This document shows positions 40,667 to 52,800 of a stretch of DNA of 64,000 nucleotides, one piece after another. The notes beneath the pieces are model-generated. The model made no database searches. It was not told the origin of the DNA and worked only from the letters and a program-made list of their open reading frames with translations. The translations under genes were made by a program, and so were the position numbers. Within the stretch, counting starts at the first letter, position 1; every line of letters starts with the position of its first letter. Origin of the DNA: Mesorhabditis belari (lineage: Eukaryota > Nematoda > Chromadorea > Rhabditida > Rhabditidae); assembly GCA_958450365.1 (NCBI GenBank), contig CAUEEP010000266.1, forward strand, positions 204,001-268,000, written 5' to 3'.

Positions 40667-43427
40667 ATGGATTATGGTGGCTATTTCGGTGGAGCGCAAA
40701 TCTCTTCGTCAACTGTCGCCTCGTCGACTGAGGGATCACCGGTACCGAATCCGTTTCAGGTCAGTCGTTGAAGATATGTAAACTTGTTGTAAACTAGTTG
40801 TAAATTTAGAGAGAACCAAATTGAGAGAGACAATGAGCCAAATTCAGAGAGATAAGGAACCAAATTTAGAGATTAGGAGCCAAATTTAGAGAGCTAATGA
40901 ACCAAATTTGTCTTCTAGCTTTGATAATCTAATATAAAAGCTAAACCTAAACCGTATCCAATTTTCTCAACTACCATAATCTTGGCTCTATTTCTATTCT
41001 ATTCAATTCATCGACTTTCTAGTCTATTTTTTGAGAGTTGCAAAGAATACAAAGAGAAATTGAAGAGAATACAAAGAATACAAAGAATATAAAGAATATA
41101 AAGAATACAAAGACCGAAATAGAGAAATTGAATAAAATTGAGACCGTAATCGAGAAAGAATACACGTTTTTGAAAAAACAAAACTCGATAAGAATACTCT
41201 TTAACAAGGGAACGTTCAAGTCTTTTTTTTTCTTTTTGAACTCATAAGTTTTTTCCTTTAGCTCTATTACTTGGCCTGTTAAATGTAAGCCCGGTTCTCT
41301 TGGAAAAACTAGCACTTTAAAACTTTTAAAGCAGAAAGCAAACACTTTAGAAACTCTAAAAAATGTTTTGCAAAAGTTTTCCAAAAAAACCAGGCGGAGA
41401 GAGGAATCGAACCTGGGAGCAAGCCTTGCAATAGTTTCCTAGCCCAACGCCCTATCCCCTAGACCACCGTTGCTTTCTATCCAGCCGCGTGGCATCCTTT
41501 TATAGGTGAGTTTGCCAAAAATCACCGGCACTTTGCTTTTCTCGAAGTGATCCTGGGGAAAAAATAAAGCATCGGATTTCCGATAGGCGTTTGCATCTGA
41601 TCGCCGTTTAAAAGTCTTACAGCTTCTTTGGGAAAGTTCCCTCTGTTCCTCTGTAAGTTCTGTAAGAAATCTTGTGCCAAATCTATTGCAATCAAGCAAT
41701 CAAAGCTCGAAATTCGATTTTCCCAGATGACAGCCGCGAATCTGAACTTTGCCGCCTCACAAAGTGGCTACTCGACTCATCAATCACATTTGTATGGTCA
41801 ATACACGAATCCGTACACATTAGCCACTGGACGGTGAGATTTAATTACGATAAAGAAACAGAAAAAGAAGATCAAACTCGAAGAAGATCTAACTCTAACT
41901 CTAACTCTAACTCCAGCTCTAACTCTGACTTATCTAAATGATATCATTTGATCTACTATCATTTAAATGGCATCATCTAATCTCTAACATCATCAGCTAA
42001 TCATCTAATCCCCAGCAATCTTTTATCTTCAGCTCCCTTCCCTCTCAATCAAGTGGAGTCTATCGACAGTCCACCGAGCAACTCCAAGCGTTTTTCAACA
42101 GCGGTAAGCGGAAAAGGATAATCATTTGGATACAAGTCTGGTAAAGCCTTTAAAACCTCCCTAACTAACTTCTCCAGTCTTAAATCTAACACAAACTTGC
42201 TATCATTACAAACGTTTATAAGAATCTTCATCGTTCGCTAGAAGGGTGATTTTGACAAAAAAAAAACTGGATGACTGCAAAGCTAAAGTAGTGCGTCGCC
42301 TAAATTCCTCGAAATCTCGATAACCGCTTATCAGAACCTATCGATATGAGGTTGAAAAATGTAGCTAACAATGAGATCTTGCCAATGATTAGAGTCTTGA
42401 GCTTCTGCAAAAGCTTGGAAACCATAAAATCGTCATCAACATCAACTCGACTCGCACTATTAGAGAAAACTCATCTTTTCAGGTCTCCAATATCAACTCT
42501 ACGGGAAAACGGTTTCCGAGGGTTTACGGGGCGGTGTTTTGCCGGGGATTCCCGGGTCAAGTCTGGTCGGTGAGTTCTTTCAAGTAATCCTTGAATCAAA
42601 TCATAACGCTAACAACTTTTCGATGATAACACGATTCCATCTATTAGGCTATTCAGGAAGTCTTTCTTGGTTATTTGCCAAACTTTTTGTGCTCCTAGAT
42701 ATTTATGCAAATTTTGCAGGTGCCCTCTGCGGTGGCGGCAATCCGAACGAACGTCGAAAGCAGCGCCGCATTCGTACCACGTTCACGAGTGCACAATTGA
42801 AAGTTGGTGCTGATTATTTGTTAACATCAACAATGCTACAGTTAAGACGCTCAACTAGATATTTCATAGTAGATAAAAGTGTAAAATTTCAGATTTCAGA
42901 ACATTTAATGCATTAGCGATTCCCATTGAGCTTACAGAGAAAGGCAAGCTTATTGGTGCAAGAAAAAATTCTTATCAGGAACTCGAAAGGGCTTTCATGG
43001 AGACACACTATCCAGATATTTACACACGAGAGGATATCGCAATGAGGATCGATCTCACCGAGGCTCGGGTTCAGGTTGGGAACTAGAAATGTATTGATAC
43101 ATGTAATGGCCTAATGGCCTTCGGTTTAAAAGTAACACTGTCAATTTTCCTAAATTCTAGGTTTGGTTTCAAAATCGACGAGCCAAGTGGCGTAAACAAG
43201 AGAAACTCCGAAAGGCAAAGGTTGGCCTGAAGTTTAAATACCTTTTCCAGTACAAGATAATTTTTGATTGGCAATCTGCAAGCTCCAAAGATAGTAATAT
43301 CCATTTGAAAACATTTTCTTTCCGAGTTCATCAATTTCAGGATGAAAACCCAACAGACACCCTTGTCGATTCGAGTCAAAATGATCCAATCGAGAAGGAA
43401 TTGATCATCACCGCTGACATGATTTAA
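40667..43427 (+). CDS. ceh-17: CEH-17, Phox2-class paired-like homeodomain protein, 227 aa
   Basis: Eight exons join in frame: 40667-40759, 41727-41833, 42033-42103, 42483-42569, 42720-42802, 42979-43074, 43161-43220, 43341-43427. The homeodomain is split over three exons: [36 protein letters not shown] and [12 protein letters not shown], then [20 protein letters not shown]. Glutamine at position 50 and the [20 protein letters not shown] block match Phox2/CEH-17 rather than other paired-like classes. In C. elegans CEH-17 acts in the ALA and SIA neurons, where it governs axon growth and ALA identity. The N-terminal half ([33 protein letters not shown]) is low-complexity. A polyadenylation signal AATAAA lies near 43611. 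The start is the first ATG in the only frame that joins exon 2. Confidence 0.93.
41395..41478 (-). other. tRNA-like sequence in ceh-17 intron 1
   Basis: On the minus strand GGTGGTCTAGGGGATAGGGC resembles an A-box/D-arm and CCAGGTTCGATTCCTC a B-box/T-loop. Spacing is about 10 bases longer than in a normal tRNA and the acceptor ends pair poorly. It is a degenerate tRNA or SINE head, antisense to ceh-17. Confidence 0.5.
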
Positions 43428-43894
43428 ATAGTGTCGCTTTACCTTTTCTCCTCTAGTCTTGATTCGATATCTAATCAAAATTTTGCGCTAACATGTTTAA
43501 ATGCATTTTAACCAAACCCTTGCCTCATTTTTCTTTGAATTGCTCCACCATTTCTTGTTTATACAAATCTGTAAAACCATTATATTGACGTGTCATCAAC
43601 TAATTGTAACAATAAAACAACGAGAGACAAAAACTACAGAGATATAATTTAATCAAAAAGGGGTCTTTGAATAATAGTCAATTCGATCATCAACACCGAA
43701 AAGAAAATGGGTGAACAACCTAGAGAAAATCCTTTTTCGAATAAGAATGAGATACAACAGAAAACATTTGTGCCCGCGAACAAATAGAGACGGAAAAATG
43801 AATAATTCAACAAATTATGAAGTAGGAAATTGGATGAGGAAACAAATTATCAATCAGCAAACGTAAATAAAGAAATAACTTACGATCTGTTCGT

Positions 43895-46800
43895 TTAGAA
43901 AGCAAAACGTGTTCGAATATCCTCAAGTTTCTTCAGTAGCTAAAATTAAAGTTTATTAGATATGCTTAAGTTGAAAATCACCTCATTTGGTTTCTTTCCC
44001 AACTCCGCAGCCACCGTTTTTTGTTTAGTAGCATCCATCAATGAGAATTGTTCACAAAGATCACCATCAATTACAGACTAAATGAGAAACAAATAGTAAT
44101 GCAATAAATAGTAACAAATTTGACGTACCTTGCATGGATGATAGTATGAACGGAAAGCTAGGTGGTCACGGCCGCAAAGTGGCGGGAATTCAACACGCAT
44201 GTGCATTTCAAGATTTTGCAGGAGATCGTGTTCCTAGAAATATGGATTATTTTTAAAAAAATAAGGTATGTATTTAAACAACTACCGTAAATACTGTAAT
44301 TGGACCCCACCCCTCTAATAGTACCCCACCCCCACCTAACGCGTAATTACAAACAACTCTTTTAAAGCGGAAAATTTTCATGTATTTTCAGAAATCGTTT
44401 GTATTTTTAATTTTATCCCATAAATTTGTTGTTTTTAAATTTGGGGTGGCTACTTTGCGCCAAATTTTTTGCGCAGCTCGCCATAACTTTCTTCTAAGTG
44501 GGCCAATCTTTATGATTGTAAATCTCAACAAGTGCAACAAAGTAACACCAAAATCATAAAGATTGGCCCACTTAGAAGACTTGAACCACTTAGAAGTCAC
44601 TTGAACTCGGAGGGGATTGATATCGGTTTGGCTGAATGGATACGAGATAGTCGAGCCGAGAAGAAACGAGTGACACGCCGGATTATCTGGAATGAAGCGG
44701 CTAATCGATTCAAAAAAGCTGAAATTTCTTTCAAAAGAACCCATGGCTGAATGGAGTCGTTCTTGAGGCGTCACCAACTTTCTTTGAGGGCACCAACAAC
44801 AACTTGTCAAAAGCTGCCGAGCAAATTTGAGAAGGCCATCGTCGAGCACATTCTGAGGCTGAACAAGACAATCAAAGAAGGCGATTACAAGCACATTGTT
44901 GCTTGCGATGAGACGGCGGTTTGGCTGGATGCTTCGACGAGCAAGTGCATGGAAGCGGTTGGAGCCAAAGAAGTTGGTGTTAGAGATCAGAGATGGAAAT
45001 CAAGGACCTCGGAGCCGCTCGCATCGACGGGATTTCAAGGACATCGAGGAATTGATGATCAAGAAAATGATGAATTCATTGATTCGGATGTTTCTATTGA
45101 TTTCGCTTGTTAGTTGTTTTTGTTTCGTTTTGCTGTTAAATTTTCAAATGGTTAAAACCAATAAAAACTAAAGAAAAAGTTTGCTCTTGAAAAAATTATT
45201 TGAATGTATCCTGATTTGGTAACTTCAACAGTGGTGTAAAATAGTGCCCCACCCTCTAATAGTACCCCACCCTAGAGGGGGAGGGAAAAATAGTACCCCA
45301 TGGGGTCCAATTACAGTATTTACGGTAGGTAGCTCAACTTTTTCAAATGAGCATCATTTAAGAGGCGAAAGTTCCCTTAAGTCTTAAAACCATTGTTTGA
45401 GTATTAAGGATTTAGCTATAAAATTAATTTTTTTTGATTTCTTCCACTAGCAAAACCAGAAACCCAACCTCGCGACTCATGAATGGAACAAGCATTCCAA
45501 TTTGCCCGCCAATTGTGGAGTAGACGAGCGCTTCACCGGCTCCCGGCACCAGGGACGTTTTTTGCAACGTAGTGATCAAGTCTCCAACGTAGAATACTGC
45601 TTGCAAATCGGCCTAAACAAAGACATTTCGTTCAATCCTTAAGTACACCAAAATTTACCTTTTGACTTGCTCCATTCAAATATCCCCTTTCCCAAAGAGC
45701 TCTTGTTCCAAGTGGATCCTCATGCACATCCTCATTGACTCGCTGTGGCAGACGAAGCTAAAAAATGATCAGAATAAATTACATTGGAATCGTAAATTTG
45801 ACAAATTGTAATCAATTTATCGTAGTAAGCTAAGTCGTAATTTTTGCTAAAGTTCCGTAATAAGCACCAAAAATTGGCCTAATGAATATTTATTCTGATT
45901 AGGTTTGTGTGTTCGAAAAAGTCCCATGACGTAGCGGAGATAAAATTGAGGTCGTGCATTCCTAATTAGGTGGATAGACTTACTTGATTGCACTATATAC
46001 AATTTTATCTTGTAAACAAATTTTCTTAAAGTCAGGAGTTTCAGAAAACTGAATGGCTTTTGAGGGCAGTGGTTCACAGATCAATTTTTTAAAAAGCCAT
46101 TTATATTTTTGTTTACAGCGGCTCAATACACTCTTAGGTATAAAATCCACGTTTAGATTCAACTGCTCTCTTCGATAAGATTAAAACTCAAACTACTTTT
46201 CTCTCTTTCCAAATCATTAGCGCTAGAAAGGGGCTTGACTTCTCCGATAAAGGAGAGGAGGTCGAAGCTCATTCCTTAGATACACACACACTTTGTCGAG
46301 AGCGACAGCATAGAAGAAATCCGATTCCGGGGCGCGCGCGTTGCATCCGCTCACCGCTTAAGCCGTCTCAAATTCGGATCCAATCTTTTCCCTTCTTTTT
46401 TGCCGTCTCGCGCTTTCTGACACTAACCACACCCCTACTTCAAAAAAGGAGTAGCGAAAAGAAAACATGAAATCTAATCTCAAATTTGGCATTGCTCTTT
46501 TCCAATGCTCGTTGATGAAGAGCATAGAATGCAACTATTAAACTTTTTTTTCCCACCTACATTTACCTAAATCTCTTTGTGTAAAAATATCCAAGGAATC
46601 GGGCGTCCTTATTTCGACCCAACAATGAAACCTTTTTCGTCTCTCCCTTTTTCTCCTACATATCCCTAAAGTACCACCAGAGACCACAAATTGCTTCCGT
46701 CTTTGAAGAGTATTCACCCTTCCCAAGTTCATGGAGCGTCCCAGCTATTTTACATTCGCAAATGCGCCCAAGCGCAATTCGGCATCGCTATTTTTATGAT

Positions 46801-49800
46801 ATCCCCCCCCCCCCCCCCCAAATGGTCGTTATGTTCAGATCTCTAAAAGTTCTCGATTGTCTAAATGTTTTGATGACGCATTTGAAATACACTAGCTATG
46901 GCTTCCCCAAAAAAAACGACTCCTTGAGTTTTCGTCCCTGAAAGACTCGAGCAATTTTTGGATTACCAAAACATCAAAATAGACGTTCTGTCGGATTTTC
47001 TAACGTTTTGTCTCAATTTTTTACTTGTTTTTTTTTCTTTCTTTCTTTCCAGAAACGCTTAATTAACCTCGTTGAATCGGGCTATTCCCAGGAAAAGAAA
47101 TGAAAGCAAATTTTCCCATACAAATTGCCTTGATTTCGTCTATTCATCAACGCCGATGAATAACCTGCTCTCTGGTGTTGATTTCTTTACATAAAAACTT
47201 TTAATTTTTGAGCTTTGAAGCGAAATTACATTGCTGGGAAACTCTAGCCTTTTTTGCCTTTCAAAGCTTGCGAACAGCTCATAGGGCAAATTGGAGAAGC
47301 CATTAACGCTCCCCGCTCATGTATTATTCCAGCCCATTGCTGCTGAAACCCTTCGAAGATATTCCTTTGACTTTTTCTTCTAGAGGGGAAAACTATTCTA
47401 CGAATGTTTCATCATCTGAAAAAAAAAGTCGCAATGATTTCTATCAAATCCTAATTGAATTAGAAAAAGAGCGAGCAAGAAAGGAAATCATTTTTTTGGG
47501 GCCGGGGGGGGGCTGGGGTGAGTTTTGGGGAGTGGCCACACAAAAAATCCCCTAGAGACCTCTGGGACCGGCGGAGGCTCTCCGGGGTTCCCCAATATCT
47601 CGAGGCGTCTCCCCTTCTTTCTTTCGGCCGACATCCGGGCCAATCTACCCCTCTCCTATTCTTGGCATAAGCCAAAAAGCTCCACACTTTGGTTTGGCTG
47701 TCACCTTTGTTGCTGTGTGGAAAGGCACTTGAACGAGGAAGAAAAGGAGCCAGCCAGTCGAAGACACCCAACTGCCAATAGGCTTTACCCACTTTTAATG
47801 TGAATTTATGTTCTATCCGTTTCCCACGCTGATCAAAATACTTTTTCGCTCGGTTGCTAAGCGTTTCCTAGCATTTTGCTCTCCTCTCAAAAAGCAATGT
47901 GTGTAGCGAGGAAAAACTTGCGAATAAAAGCCATCTTTGCTTAGCGACAAGGTGTTTCTTCCCTGATTCGATAGCATCATATTTTATTGCCTACATAGTT
48001 GCAATTGATTCTCTAATCCGTTTCCATTGTTCCTCCTATTTATGGGTCGTTGGTGTCAGATTAACATTGAACTTCCGTGATTTGTGAAGTTCATAATCTG
48101 ATTTCTAATTTCAATCACCAATGGCTCTACCATTTCCTAATTCTTTCCTTTTCTTCTAGAAAGTAGCAAAATTTTGCCAATTTCTAGATTCTCTCCTCTA
48201 AAAGTCTTATACGTATATGAGCCAAGATATCGAATATCAATGAGGCATGCTAGTTAGTCAATTTTTGCTCTATGCCTCATTTCTCTTTCTCATCGGAACT
48301 TCAAAATATGCCTTCATCGGGTTGTTTTTCACAAAGTATTGATTCGGGAAGCCATATCCCACATGTTCCCATGTTTTCATCAAAACTTTGTTTAAAATCA
48401 TCATCCGACTTTCAATGAGGTCAGAAAGTTTTCTCCTTTTCAAATCATCACCCAGGTTTACTAGTAAAAATGTGTTGATCAAAATAGAATGTTTTTCTGT
48501 TGGCCTGGCGTGGTATTGAGCTGTGTACACTCATGTATGCAAACAAGATTTGACTATGAGTGCGAGGGGTCTACATAAAGCGCCGAAACGGAAAAAAGGT
48601 TCTTGTCTATCCAACCTTTCATGGTTTCAATTGTCTTTTGTTTTCAATTACATTTAAAAATCACTTACGATGGCAATACTTCCAAATTTGTCTCCAATGG
48701 CCACAGATTGATAGTCGAGCATCGTCAATGATGTTACATATCTCGGTGTTGTGTCATCGCAGAAGACCACCAGTTGATTATCCTAAAAATATAACGATTT
48801 TCAAAAGAAAACTTTTTAAATTTTAAAATCATTTTGTCAGCACTTTTCATTTTACTTCAACATGATTTATGTTTTCCCATTTTGAAACTCTTACAAAACT
48901 CCCGGAACAACTTTTATAAAACCTATCAATAATTTTTATCCCAAAAATCCCCAAGTTTCCGCACTTTTTGATGCCGAACCTTCATTACCTACTAATTTTC
49001 GGTGCGCCAAAAAGCGTAAAAATAGACCCAAACCCATTATTAGTAATGAAAAAGCGGCGTTGCCGAGTAGCAAATCAGTTTACAAAAGGCTGCCACTGTC
49101 CCCTCGCAAAACACTCATAAAATTTTTGGGTCTTGGAACAGTTTTATCAGCTATTTTGCGTTCGTCCTTGCATGGCATGCGCAAAACAGTCACAAGTGCT
49201 CACAAGAATTTCTGTTATTCCATCCCCAGTGTATAAATTTTAAATGCAACTAATAGGATTTGTGTGTGGAAAATTGAAGAGACAACCCTCGGTACGGGGA
49301 AAGGGGGAAGACGGGGCTGTGATGAAGGATTATAAATGAGTGCGAGAAAAGAGTAGCTTCTCCTCCTCAGAAGGGACTCCCCTCACCCCCACACGGCGAA
49401 GAGGGCATAGGTATTGGCTTCCGCTGTGTCTCCTCCACCCCTCACTCCGCCATTTGCCCCTTGCCTTGAGCGGCAGGAAAAAGCTGCTGCAAGAGCTTAG
49501 ATGGTCAATGCTTGCGGAGTCCATTCCCCACATTGTCTCGTTCAAAACATGCTTACCTTGCCCGACACTCATCTCATCCCCATCATCTAACACCAATCAT
49601 TCATCATCCCCACGTATTCATTAAAGCTGAGGGCCGGGGCATTTACGCTTTTGCCTCTTCTATTGCTTGTATGTCCCCACTAATGAATTTATCCGAGGGA
49701 GACCCCAAATGTAAAAAGGCGACGGAGTCCTCATTTTGACAAATATTTTTCATAACCCACTTCTTCCTGCTCTCGATATTTTAATTGAAAGTTAATAAAT

Positions 49801-52800
49801 TTTTCCTAACACTTTTGAATTCCTGAAATCCATCAAGATTCAAGTAATTCAAATCGTCTATGATTTTCTTCATGGCTTTACAAATCTATGCACACTGAGG
49901 ATTTAATGAATTGAATTTCTTAATTCCATCTCAGGTGTCGCAAACTATTTACTAGGATTTCATATTTCCTTTTCTTCTTCCGGGTTGGGCGACAGTCGTT
50001 TTGCAAAGAGTGTCCCTTTCTTTCATTGCTCTTTCAAGGTAGTCTTTTTTGGGAGCAAAAGCGACGGGGGGGAGGAGAGGGGGCAATGGCAGGGGTGGTT
50101 ATTCAACCTTAAAATGCAATCTGGAAACCCCCAATCAAAAGAAATAACAACTTGCACTTCCTTTTTCCATTTCCATCGAATTGAAAGTATTTACCATTTT
50201 TCGAAAAACTTTAACTTTGCAAATGCAATTTATTCCTGTCAGCGTTTTTCATTTGTTTAGCTGTGCAAAGGAGTTTCCTTTTAGAACCTAACACATAAAA
50301 CCAACATGTCGCGAATCGCTTTTTCCAGAAAATTACATAATTTTCGATCCCCTGTTTTGTTGTCGAGTTAGTCATGGCTTTTCCCAAAAACTTACCCTTC
50401 TTTTGTAGCGAATGAAGTGAACGCTCTCTTGAACATCCCACGCCACTATTCTTTGTCCCATCGATGTCATGCCGGCGATCGCGACGGGAAAATGCTAAAA
50501 ATAGAATCATTAGCCTCAAAAATCAAAGACATTCTATGAATAGTCCTAATTAGAGTGACGTAATTTACAATTTTGATGCAAAAATAGCCACCCAAAAATC
50601 TTTCCATATTTTCCCTAGCAGCAAAAAATTGTAGGCATTCCTCCTTCCAAATAGCCACATCTCATTATAAGTAGTGTTTGAATTGACTCTAGAGGGGGCG
50701 AGGAGAAAAAAAAACCCATCAGCTATTTTGCGCCCTGCTCTCAATCAACCACCAGTGTGACGGGAAGTACCATCTCTATTCATGTAAAGTATTGATTAAT
50801 ATGACCCATAATTTCTTGTTTTTAAAAACAAGTAATTTTCTCTCGTCAATAATTAGCTATTACAAATGCTCCCCAAAGAAGAAATCGCTAACTTCAAAAA
50901 ACGAAACATCTGTTTGGATTTCACCTGCAAAACTTTCTCGGTCCACTAAAAGTGGCGCTAGCAAATCATCAATTTTTCCTCTCTTTTCTGAATGTTTAAT
51001 ATATTCGACACTCAAAAAAGAAATTTCTCCCTTTTCTCACATTATCGAATAATGGACGAGTCTCGGGGGTTCCGCTTCTAAATGAAATTAACGCAACTGG
51101 CCGGCATTCTCCCCACGGCCGCCATCGGGCCTCAGATGGCCTACAACGAGACGACTAGAGTTTAAATAAACACTCTTCTAGCAAAGTACTTTTTTTTCTC
51201 ATCAATAATTCTCAATCTCTAATGCAGCCGCGTTTGAATCTTTCTATGAATGAAAATGTTTTTCATTGTTCTCTTCTCCTTACGGCCAATTAGTCGATTT
51301 CATCGCGAGAAAGCTCGCCTTTTTCTCGTATAATTTTCAATACACGACAAACAAGTTCAAAAGCTTACTCACCCACGCCCTCCTCTCAAATATCCCCACA
51401 TCGTCTCCCAAGCAATTATGCTCATTTCTCACATTTTCGCCTCACTCTGCCTAAGCTCAAGCGGCCAATCCACCCTTGGGCAAACAATCGTTTTTAATAT
51501 TGTGCTACAAGTTTTTGAACTTTCTAAAAATACACGATCAATTCAGGTTTTGACCTTCGATTAGCTGATCACCGCCTGGCCTCAGGATGGATTTCTCTAA
51601 CCTGAATGAGGCCTCAATTTTGCTAACGAGTACGATAGCAAATGATCAGTATTCCAATGGATCTATTCAATGCTCTTTTTATGAATGGAGCCGAAAAACG
51701 AATGCAGCCGGATTCCTAAGAATATTCTCAACAATCTCTGTGCTCACAGTTCTTGTTGTGGTGGTCGTTCTCGGAAACGCTCTCGTTATTGCAGCTGTTT
51801 TGCTGCGAAGACGATTGCGATCAGCCACTGGCTTGCTAATCTTATCGCTAGCATTTGCTGATCTATTAGTAAGAAATTTTTCATATTCAAAAGAAAACAA
51901 AAGTTTTTAGGTGGGTACCGTGATCCTTCCGTTCAGCATAGCAAATGAGGTGCTCAATGAATATTGGATTTTTGGGCAAACATGGTGTACGATGTGGTTA
52001 ACAATGGACATTTGGATGTGTACGGCATCCATTTACAATCTTGTTGCGATTTCCATCGATCGATACATCGCTATTATCAAACCGTTGAACTATCCAATGT
52101 TGGTGACGAAATTTCGAGCGAGATGTATCGTGGCTTTTGTTTGGATATCTTCTTTTCTAATCTGTTCCCCGTCATTCATGTTGGCTTCGACTGATAAGAA
52201 AAACGACGATTGCAAATGCACACCAGCTGATGCGGGAAGAGCTTACATCATATTCAGCGCAAGCAGCAGCTTCTATATTCCCATGATTGTCGTTGTTTTC
52301 GTTTACATGAGAATCTATATCGCTGCAAGAGCTGCAACAAAGAGCATCTATAGTGGAATGATGCAAGTAACCCAAAGTGCCAACAAGAATGCCAGAAGTT
52401 ATTTGATGAGTCATCCCACTGCCATCAATAAAGAGTCCCTACCAATGCTCAGAGTTCATCGCGGGTCGAATGTGACGACTTTTAAGACGTCTGTATGTGA
52501 TAAAACCAGGTAATAAACCTTTAAAGAGAAAGTTTAACTAAAAAGAAATTTAGAAATGGTGCATCCGGTTCTCCGTGCATGGTGGCGAAAAATCACACTA
52601 ACTCAAAGGATGGCTTGCCCACTTACGAGCAAACAAAGAACGAATGCACAACACCCGAGAGAAAATCCACAACCGGCTCACAGGGTGCTTTAATGTGTGC
52701 AAAGGCGATTCCGGAAAGATCGAGCACCGAGTCCGAGCCAAGTCCCATTGGGTAATCAAAAGTACACAAATGAAAAGTCAAGCTAATTTCTAGGTCGCCG

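Noticed and set aside
44748..44750. Selenocysteine codon in the transposase
   Set aside because: TGA stands where the family has tryptophan, and no selenoprotein context is seen; a nonsense mutation is simpler.
44388..44894. 168-aa minus-strand open frame in the pogo element
   Set aside because: It is the shadow of the plus-strand transposase remnant and of an inverted repeat; the family motifs are on the plus strand.
48270..48530. 86-aa minus-strand open frame in an SF3B3 intron
   Set aside because: It is in the SF3B3 sense orientation but has no counterpart in SF3B3 and no recognisable motif; the SF3B3 alignment jumps from 48.66 to 45.76 kb without it.
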